This document shows, piece after piece, positions 23,722 through 31,900 of a stretch of DNA of 40,599 nucleotides. Location of the stretch: NCBI GenBank assembly GCA_902467875.1, contig CABQWP010000012.1, positions 1 to 40,599 of the forward strand, read 5' to 3'. Source of the stretch: an uncultured Collinsella sp. (GTDB taxonomy: Bacteria > Actinomycetota > Coriobacteriia > Coriobacteriales > Coriobacteriaceae). The notes below the pieces were generated by a model, which made no database searches, had not been told where the DNA came from, and was given only the letters and a program-made list of their open reading frames with translations. The stretch's first letter is position 1, and each line of letters starts with the position of its first letter. The position numbers were made by a program, and so were the translations under genes.

Positions 23722-25059
23722 CTACTTCCCAAAGATCGCAGCGAACAAGCCCTTGCGTTTGGGCTTTTCTTCTCGGTAGGAACCCTCGACGGCGGCTGCG
23801 ACCTGACGCGGTTGCTCGCCGTCTCCACAGCGCACGATCTGGTATAGGAACGGCGATTTAACGTATTTGACCTCGACGGGCGTGGCGTGCACGGTGCTCT
23901 CACCGGACAGATGCAGGCTCGGGCTGAGCGGCGCCACGATATGCGTTTCGCGCTTGTCGCTAAACACCACCGCGGCCGCGCGGCCCGTCTGGCCGTTTAC
24001 GGCAATGCGCACCTGCTCGCCATCGCGGCCGTCTGTCGCCGGACGATCGACAAAGTAGACCGGCACCATCACCAGGCCGTCCTTATGTTTGCGGGCCTTG
24101 CGCGCCCACATGCGAATGCTCTTTTTATTGAGCCCCAGTACAGCCTCGGCGTCGTTGCCCGCAACGTCGAGCGCCAACTTATCAATGACCACCTGGTCCT
24201 TGGTAGACGCATCGACTGAGACAACGCGAAAGTCACCTTCCTGCATGGCGGGATCGAACGGACCGACCTTGGCAAAGTCCCACGGCTCCAAAATGCCCAT
24301 GAGGCGAACGTCCAGGTAGTTTGCCCTGGGGTATGCCCAGTCGAGCACCTCGTAGTACACCAAGGCCTCCTTGCTCAGGCCCTTGCCCGGGAAGCTCGCC
24401 ATCATGCGCAAGTCCGCCAGCGCCATGGGGAAATAGAAGAGCATCATGTCGTTTTGGATCGCGTCTTCCACGTCGTGCCCGGCAAAGGCATCCGGATACT
24501 GGCGCACCAGCTGCAGCGCGTTGGCACGTGCCTGCTGCGGCGAGATTTCGCAGGGAATACCCTGCTCGGGCACATACTCCGCACCAACGCCCATGGTCAG
24601 GCGCTTGCTAAACGTCCACGGCTTGAGCAGGTCCGCAATGCCGATCTTATTGCCGCAGGACGGGCACTCAAACACACGCTGCGTTGACTCGCCCTCAAAG
24701 GACGCTCCGCAGAAGGGGCAAGGAATGCTCACATGCGTGGCCTCTTGGAACTCCTGCGCCGTGCCGCGATCCTCCCACAGCAGATGTTCCAGGACCGACT
24801 GATTGCGCCAGTGCGCATTGAAGAAATACCAGTCCGGGTCCTGCGGGCGCTCGAGTTGCGACACATGCGTGAGTTTGAGCAGTCCATCCACCACCGTCAA
24901 CGGCGTATGGCGAATACCCAAAGCGCTCTTGGGCTCTCCGGCGTCCGCCTGCCACGGAACCACCGTGCCGCAATAGGCGCACTCAAAGCTGCGCTTAGCC
25001 TGGTGCGAGTACATAGGGCCGCCGCAGTTTTGACATTTAATGGCAAACATCTCGTCCAT
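23722..25059 (-). CDS. Double zinc-ribbon protein (TFIIB-type zinc ribbon)
   Basis: A 445-residue soluble protein with two rubredoxin-like zinc ribbons. The first is Cys9-Cys12 (CQNC) with Cys27-Cys30 (CAYC). The second is Cys114-Cys117 (CPFC) with Cys132-Cys135 (CPSC). The remainder (about 150-430) is a large unrecognised domain with mixed helices and strands (YFPMALADLRMMASFPGKG, YLDVRLMGILEPWDF). The C-terminus is basic (EEKPKRKGLFAAIFGK). The ATG at 25059 has AAAGGAGG; an in-frame upstream codon at 25110 is rejected. Similar actinobacterial proteins are often labelled TFIIB-type zinc ribbon or PriA-like, but no helicase motif is present. The function is unknown. Confidence 0.82.
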   Translation of the reverse strand: MDEMFAIKCQNCGGPMYSHQAKRSFECAYCGTVVPWQADAGEPKSALGIRHTPLTVVDGLLKLTHVSQLERPQDPDWYFFNAHWRNQSVLEHLLWEDRGTAQEFQEATHVSIPCPFCGASFEGESTQRVFECPSCGNKIGIADLLKPWTFSKRLTMGVGAEYVPEQGIPCEISPQQARANALQLVRQYPDAFAGHDVEDAIQNDMMLFYFPMALADLRMMASFPGKGLSKEALVYYEVLDWAYPRANYLDVRLMGILEPWDFAKVGPFDPAMQEGDFRVVSVDASTKDQVVIDKLALDVAGNDAEAVLGLNKKSIRMWARKARKHKDGLVMVPVYFVDRPATDGRDGEQVRIAVNGQTGRAAAVVFSDKRETHIVAPLSPSLHLSGESTVHATPVEVKYVKSPFLYQIVRCGDGEQPRQVAAAVEGSYREEKPKRKGLFAAIFGK

Positions 25060-25277
25060 GGAAACGTCCTCCTTTGCACAGGGGCTGTCGACATTAAGTA
25101 TGTCGAGCAAGCAGGCACATGCCCATACCCATGTGGCCCAAAATGGACCACCCAGGCAGACGAGAAGTCTCGCTCGTTAGCACCGGCAGACTATTGCTGC
25201 ATTTTCTGAGCATCGGCGCACGGCGCCCCCGTGCGAGCTACACTATCCCCTTAAACATGATTGTGAGGACGACCGCT

Positions 25278-26459
25278 ATGCTATTTGTAAATCGGCTGGT
25301 ACATACGCTTGTTCCCGGCAGCGAGGGCGAGCCGGTCGATGCATCTTGCCGCACCAACGCGGGTTTTGCCGCAAGCCTCATCTGCATTGGCCTCAACATC
25401 ACTCTGTGCCTAGCCAAGGGCATCGCGGGCCTGCTTGCCGGCTCCGTCTCCCTCATCGCCGACGCTTTCAACAACCTCTCCGATGCCTCGAGCAACATCG
25501 TGAGTCTGCTCGGGTTCCGCCTTGCCAGCCGCCCGGCAGACGAGGGCCACCCTTATGGCCACGGCCGCTACGAGTACCCGGCCGGTCTGTTTGTCGCCGT
25601 CCTGGTTTGCGCCGTCGGCATCAACCTGATTCTCGAGTCGGTCACTAAGATCATCAAGCCTTCCCCCACTGCATATTCGGTGCTCTCCTTAGCCGCCCTC
25701 GTCTTGTCCATGCTCGTTAAGCTCTGGATGGCGGCATTCAACCGCACGCTGGGCAACCGCATCGATTCCGAGACGCTCATCGCCACGGCACAGGACTCCA
25801 AGAATGACGTCATCACCTCGGGCTCGGTCTTGGCGGCGGCGCTTATTTCGCAAGCGACCGGCTTTGATCTCGACGGCTGGGCAGGCCTGGGCGTGGGCAT
25901 CTTCATTTGCATCAGCGGCATGGGCCTGGTGCGCGACGCCATCAGCCCGCTGTTGGGGCAAGCGCCCGACCCCAAGCTCGTCCAGGAAATCCGCGACAGG
26001 ATCATGTCATACCCCCAGGTTCTAGGCACGCACGACCTCATGGTGCATGACTACGGCCCCGGCCGTCAGTTTGCCAGCGCACACGTGGAAATGCCCGGCG
26101 AGGGCGATGCCTTTGAGCACCACGAGATTCTGGACACCATCGAACACGACATCAAACGCCAGATGGGCATTGGCATTACGCTGCACTGCGACCCCATTGC
26201 AACAACCGGTGACGACCTGCGCGGCTGGGTAAAGCGCGGCGTAGCGCAGATCGACCCTGCGCTTTCCATCCACGACCTGCACGAGCACGACGGCTTTGTT
26301 TCGTTTGACCTGGTGCGTCCCGACGGCTTTGACATATCCGACGAGGAGCTACTGGAGCTCGTCACGCGCATCGTGCACGAGCGCCGGCCCGATGCATCAT
26401 GCGTCGTTACGTTTGACTCGGGCTTTAGCTCGCCCGACCGTCCGGCAGAGCAGCTGTAG
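25278..26459 (+). CDS. CDF family metal exporter, Mn-type site
   Basis: A 393-residue cation diffusion facilitator that would export a divalent metal in exchange for protons. It has about six membrane segments from residue 29 to about 240 and a cytosolic C-terminal domain (GPGRQFASAHVEM, a typical CDF dimer fold), followed by an extra 90-residue extension. The transport site reads Asn65-Asp69 (NNLSD) in TM2 and Asp173-Asp177 (DSKND) in TM5. This N-D-D-D set is known from Mn(II) CDF exporters such as MntE, not from His-containing zinc exporters. The ATG at 25278 follows GTGAGG at 9 bases; an ATG at 25257 is the alternative. It is divergent from the zinc-ribbon gene. Confidence 0.88.
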   Translation: MLFVNRLVHTLVPGSEGEPVDASCRTNAGFAASLICIGLNITLCLAKGIAGLLAGSVSLIADAFNNLSDASSNIVSLLGFRLASRPADEGHPYGHGRYEYPAGLFVAVLVCAVGINLILESVTKIIKPSPTAYSVLSLAALVLSMLVKLWMAAFNRTLGNRIDSETLIATAQDSKNDVITSGSVLAAALISQATGFDLDGWAGLGVGIFICISGMGLVRDAISPLLGQAPDPKLVQEIRDRIMSYPQVLGTHDLMVHDYGPGRQFASAHVEMPGEGDAFEHHEILDTIEHDIKRQMGIGITLHCDPIATTGDDLRGWVKRGVAQIDPALSIHDLHEHDGFVSFDLVRPDGFDISDEELLELVTRIVHERRPDASCVVTFDSGFSSPDRPAEQL

Positions 26460-26471
26460 CCCGCTTAACAG

Positions 26472-27455
26472 CTAGTTACCCTGTGCGCCCGAAATGCCGT
26501 TTTGCAGAGCGTCCCAGGCATTGGTAGCCATATCGCCCAGATTCTGAGCAGTATCACCCAGGTTTTGTGCCGTATCGCCCAGCTCTTGCGCCTTATCTCC
26601 CAACTCCTGCGCCTTGTTGCTCAAGTCCTCCAGCGTATTGGAGCTCGAGCTGTCGGTACCGCTTTGGCCGCCGGACGAGTTGCCATAGCTGTTCTTGTGC
26701 GTGAGCTGAATCTCCAGGTTGCCGTTGTCGTTATAGTAGGCATTCGTAACAACCCAGTTGGAATCGATGACGGGCGTTGAGCCATCGTCGGTCAGAATCA
26801 CGGCGTTCGAAAGGTCGGCTCCGCGCGACTTGAGGAGCTTCTTGGCGTTGGACCAGTACTGTCCCGGGATATCGCTCAGGTCGACGGCAGCAGACTGGGT
26901 GGTCTCGGCCTGCTCGGTCGTGGCATCGGTCGTGGCGCCCCGCTTGTTGAGCATGCCCGACACGATGGCGAACACGATCGACAAGGCAAAGAAGATCGCC
27001 AGCACAATCAGGATTTTCTTGATCACGCTCGACGAACGCGACGGTGCCTTCTCCTCGTCCTCACCATACTGCGGAATCGATTTGGGATACTCGCGATACG
27101 GCTGGCACGCATGCGGATCGCGCGACTCATAACGAGACTGGACCTGCGCCGTACGCGGCATATACGTCGTCTGCTGAGGCTGCGGAATGGGATTATGCGG
27201 CAGGTTGTTATAAGCATCTGTCGCCGCATTGCCATACGGGTCCGGCGCCGCATTGTCATACGGGTCCTGCGGTGCATAATCAAACGGATCCCGTGGTGTA
27301 TCGCCGTAGCCTATAACCCGTGTGGGTTCGGCAGACGTCTGCGTCGCGGCGGGGGGGGGATAACCGGGGTTGGAAACAACGCGAGTCGCATCGGCGCTAT
27401 CGCCAGCCTGTGCGGAGCCATATCCGCCCATCACGGTCGTCTTGTCCTGGTCCAT
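26472..27455 (-). CDS. Proline-rich single-pass membrane protein with heptad repeats
   Basis: A 327-residue protein of unknown function. Residues 1-145 are cytosolic, rich in Pro, Tyr, Asp and Asn, with loose DPYxNAA repeats. One membrane helix follows (about 147-169, IKKILIVLAIFFALSIVFAI). The extracellular part contains a compact domain (about 195-255: IPGQYWSNAKKLLKSRGADL, then GSTPVIDSNWVV), a Ser/Gly linker, and tandem seven-residue repeats AQELGDK, AQELGDT, AQNLGDT, AQNLGDM that would form a coiled coil. The ATG at 27455 has GGAAAGGA. The tail-to-tail distance to the exporter gene is 12 bases. The plan (proline-rich cytosol, TM, outside sensor) resembles actinobacterial envelope proteins, but no family can be named. 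Confidence 0.8.
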   Translation of the reverse strand: MDQDKTTVMGGYGSAQAGDSADATRVVSNPGYPPPAATQTSAEPTRVIGYGDTPRDPFDYAPQDPYDNAAPDPYGNAATDAYNNLPHNPIPQPQQTTYMPRTAQVQSRYESRDPHACQPYREYPKSIPQYGEDEEKAPSRSSSVIKKILIVLAIFFALSIVFAIVSGMLNKRGATTDATTEQAETTQSAAVDLSDIPGQYWSNAKKLLKSRGADLSNAVILTDDGSTPVIDSNWVVTNAYYNDNGNLEIQLTHKNSYGNSSGGQSGTDSSSSNTLEDLSNKAQELGDKAQELGDTAQNLGDTAQNLGDMATNAWDALQNGISGAQGN

Positions 27456-27573
27456 GCAACGTTTCCTTTCCGTCGCCTGCAAGCATCAAGTTATCCATGC
27501 ATTCTACCCGCGCAAAAGCCTATGATGGGCAAAGCCCGCCGGTATCTACAAGACATGCGCGTGCCTAAGGATC

Positions 27574-27610
27574 AAAAAGCCCCGCCGAGCCTTGGTAGGC
27601 GCGACGGGGC
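27574..27610 (-). terminator. Terminator after fhs
   Basis: Minus strand: GCCCCGTCGCGCC / GGCTCGGCGGGGC with a 6-base loop (one mismatch, one G-U), followed by TTTTT. Confidence 0.85.
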
Positions 27611-27635
27611 GGGCTAGCAGCTATAGTCAGCAGGC

Positions 27636-29303
27636 TTAGAACAGGCCGGTGATGTTGCCGTCGTTGTCGACGTCGATGTTCTCTGCCGCGGGAACCTTGG
27701 GCAGGCCCGGCATAGTCAGGACGCTGCCAGTCAGCGCGACCACAAAGTGGGCGCCGGCAGAAACCTTGAGCTCGCGCACGGTGATGCGGAAGCCCTCGGG
27801 AGCGCCCAGGGCCTTGGCGTTGTCGCTAAAGCTGTACTGCGTCTTGGCGACGCACACCGGCAGGTTACCAAAGCCGTTCTCGCGCAGCTCGGCGAGCTGG
27901 CGCTTGGCAGCTGGCGTAAAGTCGACGCCGTCGGCGCGGTAGACCTTGGTGGCAACGGCCTCGAGGGCATCGGCAACATCGGCACCGTCCTCGTAGGCAA
28001 ACTTGAGCTCACTCGGCTGCTCAATCAGGCGCATGACCTCATCGGCCAGGTCGAGCGCGCCCTCGCCGCCCTTGGCCCAGACCTCGGAAAGCTTAACGTT
28101 GACGCCGAGCTTCTGGCACTCGGATTCGATGAGCGCAAGCTCGGCCTCAGTGTCCGTCGGGAAGCGGTTGATGGCGACCACGCAGGGCAGACCGTAGACA
28201 TTCTGAATGTTGTCGACGTGGCGCAGCAGGTTGGGCATACCGGCCTTGAGGGCCTCGAGGTTCTCCTCGTTGAGGTCGGCCTTGGCAACACCGCCGTTGT
28301 ACTTAAGCGCACGGGCGGTGGCGACAATCACGACGGCGCTGGGGCGGACGCCCGTCATGCGGCACTTGATGTCGAGGAACTTCTCGGCACCCAGGTCGGC
28401 GCCAAAGCCTGCCTCGGTAATGGCGACATCGCCAAAACGCATAGCCATACGCGTGGCCATGATGGAATTGCAGCCATGGGCGATGTTGGCGAAGGGACCG
28501 CCGTGGACAAACGCAGGCGTACCCTCGAGCGTCTGCACCAGGTTGGGCTTGAGCGCGTCCTTAAGCAGCGCGGCCATGGCGCCCTGAGCCTTGAGGTCGC
28601 GGGCGCGGACGGGCTCGCCGGCATAGCTGTAGCCGACGACGATCTCGCCCAAGCGCTCCTTGAGGTCGTTGATGCTCGTGGACAGGCACAGGATTGCCAT
28701 AACCTCGGAGGCAACGGTGATATCGAAGCCGTCCTCGCGCGGCACGCCCTGAGCCTTGCCGCCAATGCCGTCGATAACATGGCGCAGCTGACGGTCGTTC
28801 ATATCGACGACGCGCTTCCAAGTGATGCGTTTAACGTCAATACCGAGCTGATTGCCCTGCTGGATGTGGTTATCAAGCATGGCGGCCAGCAGGTTATTGG
28901 CGGCACCGATAGCGTGGAAGTCGCCGGTAAAGTGCAGGTTGATGTCCTCCATGGGGATGACCTGGGCCCAACCGCCGCCGGCGGCACCGCCCTTTACGCC
29001 AAAGACGGGGCCGAGCGAAGGCTCACGCAGGGCCACAGCGCTCTTGACGCCGCGACGGCGCAGGCCATCGGCCAGACCGATGGTCGTGGTGGTCTTGCCC
29101 TCGCCGGCGGGCGTGGGGTTGATGGCGGTCACGAGGACGAGCTTGGCCTGGTGATTGGTCGGCTCGTTGAGCAGCGAATAGTCAACCTTAGCCTTGTCGA
29201 AGCCGTACGGAATCAGGTGCTTTACGTCGACGCCGGCGTTCTTAGCCACCTCGGTAATGGGCAGCGGCGTGACGGAACGTGCGATTTCGATGTCAGTAGG
29301 CAT
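27636..29303 (-). CDS. fhs: Formate-tetrahydrofolate ligase
   Basis: ATP + formate + THF to 10-formyl-THF, the entry of formate into the one-carbon pool. The 555-residue protein is of standard length. Motifs include the P-loop TPAGEGKTTTTIGLADGL (64-81), FGVKGGAAGGGWAQVIPMED, NLHFTGDFHAIGAANNLLAA region and the terminal MPGLPKVPAAENID. The ATG at 29303 follows GAAAGGA; an upstream in-frame start at 29363 is rejected. It is transcribed alone, and its product feeds the same pool as FchA and FolD at the other end of the window. Confidence 0.97.
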   Translation of the reverse strand: MPTDIEIARSVTPLPITEVAKNAGVDVKHLIPYGFDKAKVDYSLLNEPTNHQAKLVLVTAINPTPAGEGKTTTTIGLADGLRRRGVKSAVALREPSLGPVFGVKGGAAGGGWAQVIPMEDINLHFTGDFHAIGAANNLLAAMLDNHIQQGNQLGIDVKRITWKRVVDMNDRQLRHVIDGIGGKAQGVPREDGFDITVASEVMAILCLSTSINDLKERLGEIVVGYSYAGEPVRARDLKAQGAMAALLKDALKPNLVQTLEGTPAFVHGGPFANIAHGCNSIMATRMAMRFGDVAITEAGFGADLGAEKFLDIKCRMTGVRPSAVVIVATARALKYNGGVAKADLNEENLEALKAGMPNLLRHVDNIQNVYGLPCVVAINRFPTDTEAELALIESECQKLGVNVKLSEVWAKGGEGALDLADEVMRLIEQPSELKFAYEDGADVADALEAVATKVYRADGVDFTPAAKRQLAELRENGFGNLPVCVAKTQYSFSDNAKALGAPEGFRITVRELKVSAGAHFVVALTGSVLTMPGLPKVPAAENIDVDNDGNITGLF

Positions 29304-29449
29304 GGACGGTCCTTTCGTTACCGGATGAGAAAAAGACCAATTCAGCATAGCACGGGCGCGCAATGGTAAAACACCCGTAACCGATGAATGGCGATATGTT
29401 TATCCAATGCTCAGCGATAGCCTACAGACCAGCCAAAACAAACCCGCCT

Positions 29450-30517
29450 CTAAACGGCTGGCTCGATGCCCAAGTGCTCAAAGGTGCGAAGCGTTGCCTG
29501 GCGACCCTGGGGCGTGCGAATCATCAAGCCGCACTGCAGCAGATAGGGCTCATAAACATCCTCGAGCGTACCCGGGTCCTCGCCCACCGCGCTGGCAAGG
29601 GTCGTCAGACCCACGGCACGGCCGGAGAACGTCTTGGCAAGCGTCTCCAAGATGCGAATATCCATCCAGTCCAGACCAAGCTCATCAATCTCGAAAAACT
29701 CGAGCGCCTGACGGCAAATATCAAGCTCAATAGGACCGTTGCCGCGCACCTGCGCATAGTCGCGCACACGCTTGAGCAGACGGTTGGCCAAGCGCGGCGT
29801 GCCACGCGAGCGCGAGCCGATCTCGAGCGCGCTCGGATGGTCTATCGTCACGCCCAAGATGGTCGCCGAACGCGTCACGATCTGAGCAAGCTCCTCGACC
29901 GTGTAGTAGTCCAGGCGATACGAAATGCCAAAGCGGTCGCGCAACGGGCCGGTCAGCATACCCGAACGGGTCGTTGCCGCCACCAGCGTAAACTTGGGAA
30001 TATCTAGGCGAATCGAGCGAGCGGCCGGGCCTTTACCGATCACGATGTCGAGCGCAAAGTCCTCCATAGCGGGATACAGGACTTCCTCGACCGAACGGTT
30101 AAGACGGTGGATCTCGTCGATAAACAGCACGTCACCCGGCTGCAGGTTAGTCAGGATGGCTGCCAAGTCACCGGTACGCGCGATAGCCGGACCACTCGTC
30201 GTCTTGATCTGAGCGCCCAGCTCGTTGGCGATAACGGTAGCCAGCGTGGTCTTGCCCAGGCCCGGAGGACCCGAGAAGATCACGTGATCGAGCGTCTCGC
30301 CACGGCTCTGCGCCGCCTCGATCAGCACGCGCAGGCTCTGTTTGATATGCTCCTGACCGCAGTAGTCGTCTAGGCGCTGGGGACGCAGGGTACGGTCGAC
30401 ATCGAGGTCTTCGGGTGTCAGTTCCGAGCCCACCATGCGCTCACCGTGCGCCATGGATGCCGCCGGCGAGTTGCCGGGCGTCGCCCACAGGTCCTGAGAG
30501 TCATCGGCTTCCCACAT
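29450..30517 (-). CDS. ruvB: RuvB, Holliday junction branch-migration ATPase
   Basis: AAA+ motor that drives branch migration with RuvA. Walker A is GPPGLGKTTLA, Walker B is VLFIDEIHRL, sensor 1 is LVAATTRSG, and the C-terminal winged helix carries GLTTLASAVGEDPGTLEDVY. It has 355 residues, including a somewhat long N-terminal lead of about 30 residues before LDVDRTLRPQRLDDYCGQ. The start is the ATG at 30517, whose A is shared with the ruvA stop (TGATG), so translation is coupled. A GTG at 30520 is less likely. It is last in ruvC-ruvA-ruvB. Confidence 0.97.
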   Translation of the reverse strand: MWEADDSQDLWATPGNSPAASMAHGERMVGSELTPEDLDVDRTLRPQRLDDYCGQEHIKQSLRVLIEAAQSRGETLDHVIFSGPPGLGKTTLATVIANELGAQIKTTSGPAIARTGDLAAILTNLQPGDVLFIDEIHRLNRSVEEVLYPAMEDFALDIVIGKGPAARSIRLDIPKFTLVAATTRSGMLTGPLRDRFGISYRLDYYTVEELAQIVTRSATILGVTIDHPSALEIGSRSRGTPRLANRLLKRVRDYAQVRGNGPIELDICRQALEFFEIDELGLDWMDIRILETLAKTFSGRAVGLTTLASAVGEDPGTLEDVYEPYLLQCGLMIRTPQGRQATLRTFEHLGIEPAV

Positions 30518-31137
30518 CACGCATCCATTCCGAGTCGCTTAAGCGCCGCGCCGAGCAGGTCCTCGACACGCATATCCTGCCCATCATACCCGCTCAGGGC
30601 AACCTCGGTCTCCTGCGGGCTAAAGCCCATGGAAAGGAGCGCCGCGCGGGCATCATCGATCGCCGAGGGAGTGGCGGCGGGGACCGGCATCGCAACCTGA
30701 CCGGGGATTACGTCGACCGGAACAAAGCCCTTGTCCTTGGCAAAGGTACTCTTGAGCTCCAGAATGAGGCGCTGGGCGGTCTTTTTGCCCACGCCGGGCA
30801 CCTTGGCCATGCCCTTGTCGTCCTCGGCCATCACCAGGGAATACAGCTGTCCCACGGTATAGGTGGAAAGCACGGCAAGTGCCAGACGCGGACCGACGCC
30901 CGAGACGGAAACGAGCCGATCGAACATCGTGCGCTCGTCCTTGGAGGCAAAGCCAAAGAGCGTCATGGCGTCCTCGCGCACCTGCATACGGGTATAGAGG
31001 CGAACCTCGCCGCCGGGCGTAGGCAGCGTGGCGGCAGTGCTGCCCGAAATACCGAGCTCAAAGCCCACGCCCGATACATCGACGACGGCCGAGCTCATCG
31101 TGGCCTCGACAAGCGTTCCATGGAGCTGGGAGATCAT
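30517..31137 (-). CDS. ruvA: RuvA, Holliday junction-binding protein
   Basis: Tetrameric junction-binding protein that loads RuvB. It has 206 residues: an N-terminal OB-fold (MISQLHGTLVEATMSSAVVD, YTRMQVREDAMTLFGFAS), two helix-hairpin-helix motifs (VSGVGPRLALAVLS and VPGVGKKTAQRLILEL), and a C-terminal RuvB-binding domain (DDARAALLSMGFSPQETEVAL). Its start overlaps the ruvC stop as TGATG, and its end overlaps ruvB the same way. Confidence 0.97.
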   Translation of the reverse strand: MISQLHGTLVEATMSSAVVDVSGVGFELGISGSTAATLPTPGGEVRLYTRMQVREDAMTLFGFASKDERTMFDRLVSVSGVGPRLALAVLSTYTVGQLYSLVMAEDDKGMAKVPGVGKKTAQRLILELKSTFAKDKGFVPVDVIPGQVAMPVPAATPSAIDDARAALLSMGFSPQETEVALSGYDGQDMRVEDLLGAALKRLGMDA

Positions 31138-31658
31138 CAGTATCCGGTTCCTCTCTGTTGATAGAACTCGCCGCCGGTAAGCGCCCGGGTACGGCTAAGG
31201 TTAACGTGACAGATGGCGCAAGCCAGGGCATCGGCGGCATGGTCTGGGTGTGGGTCGTGATCAAGCTGAGTGAGCGTGCGCACCATGTAGGCAACCTGCC
31301 GCTTGTCTGCGGCACCCGTGCCCACCACGGCCTGCTTAATCTGCATGGGCGTGTATTCGCCAATCTCGAGCGCGCACTCCGAAAGCGCCACGAGCGCGGC
31401 ACCGCGGGCATGCGCCGTGGGGATGGCCGAGCGGACGTTAGCGCCAAAGTAAATGCTCTCGATAGCCGCGGTATCGGGACGGTAGCGTTCGACGACGCCC
31501 TTGAGGTCGTGGGCGATATGCGACAGGCGCACCGCGAGCGGGCTGCCCGCACTGGTCTCGATACAACCGTAGGCACGGCAGCGAACCTCGCCACGTCGTT
31601 CCTCGATAATCCCCCAGCCCGTATGGGCCAAACCGGGGTCGATACCCAAAATGACCAA
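31137..31658 (-). CDS. ruvC: RuvC, Holliday junction resolvase
   Basis: RNase H-fold endonuclease that cuts Holliday junctions. Catalytic residues are Asp7 (GIDPG), Glu67 (AIESIYFG), His140 and Asp143 (PDHAADALA), a His-containing set as in Thermus RuvC. It has 173 residues. The start is TTG at 31658, supported by GGGGAGG five bases upstream and by the conserved opening VILGIDPGLAHTGWG; there is no better ATG. It heads the ruvCAB operon and sits 55 bases downstream of a LexA-type box. Confidence 0.96.
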   Translation of the reverse strand: MVILGIDPGLAHTGWGIIEERRGEVRCRAYGCIETSAGSPLAVRLSHIAHDLKGVVERYRPDTAAIESIYFGANVRSAIPTAHARGAALVALSECALEIGEYTPMQIKQAVVGTGAADKRQVAYMVRTLTQLDHDPHPDHAADALACAICHVNLSRTRALTGGEFYQQRGTGY

Positions 31659-31713
31659 GCCGACCTCCCCTCGTCTTTTGCCAAGCGTAAGGCAAGGCCC
31701 CGCGCATCATTCA

Positions 31714-31727
31714 CGAACGTCTGTTCT
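31714..31727 (-). promoter_or_regulatory. LexA (SOS) box upstream of ruvCAB
   Basis: CGAACGTCTGTTCT on the plus strand matches the Gram-positive/actinobacterial SOS consensus CGAACNNNNGTTCG at 9 of 10 fixed bases. It directly abuts the downstream side of the -10 TATTCT, the place where LexA would block initiation. This fits known SOS control of ruv genes. Confidence 0.72.
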
Positions 31728-31758
31728 AGAATAACACAACGCCAGCCCCATACGTCAG
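31728..31758 (-). promoter_or_regulatory. Predicted ruvCAB promoter
   Basis: On the minus strand, CTGACG (31758-31753) is a -35 candidate and TATTCT (31733-31728) a -10 candidate, spaced 19 bases. An overlapping TGTTAT gives 16-base spacing. It is supported mainly by the adjoining SOS box. Confidence 0.45.
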
Positions 31759-31794
31759 CCGAGATTGAATTGTAGGTTGAGCATACGCAAGCGA

Positions 31795-31892
31795 GCGCCC
31801 GCCAGAGCGAGCAAGGTGCCTTGAAAGAGGAGGGCATTGACCTGGCGGTCATGCCCGACGATTGAAAGGCAGATTGCCGCTCTGGCGGGCGC
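31795..31892. repeat. Nested 98-base imperfect palindrome of unknown role
   Basis: Outer arms GCGCCCGCCAGAGCG (31795-31809) and CGCTCTGGCGGGCGC (31878-31892) are perfect 15-base complements. Inside, GCAA/TTGC and TGCC/GGCA continue the stem, then a near-symmetric loop with TTGAAAG on both sides, then a terminal hairpin (GGGCATTGACC, TGGC, GGTCATGCCC) with one bulge. It starts 8 bases after the stop of the NAD-synthetase-like gene and precedes the ruvC promoter. There is no T-run on either strand, so it is not an ordinary terminator. It may be a REP/MITE-like repeat, a processed RNA end or a small structured RNA. Confidence 0.6.
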
Positions 31893-31900
31893 GCAGCGAC

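Noticed and set aside
27747..29369. 540-codon plus-strand ORF opposite fhs
   Set aside because: It is the antisense of a strongly conserved gene in high-GC DNA; no ribosome site or protein motif.
31776..31862. Short plus-strand reading frame through the hairpin ending in AVMPDD
   Set aside because: No start codon or ribosome site, and the sequence is constrained by the palindrome.
31795..31892. SRP (4.5S) RNA candidate
   Set aside because: Length and single-hairpin shape fit, but the conserved GGAAG/AGCAG SRP loop sequences are absent.
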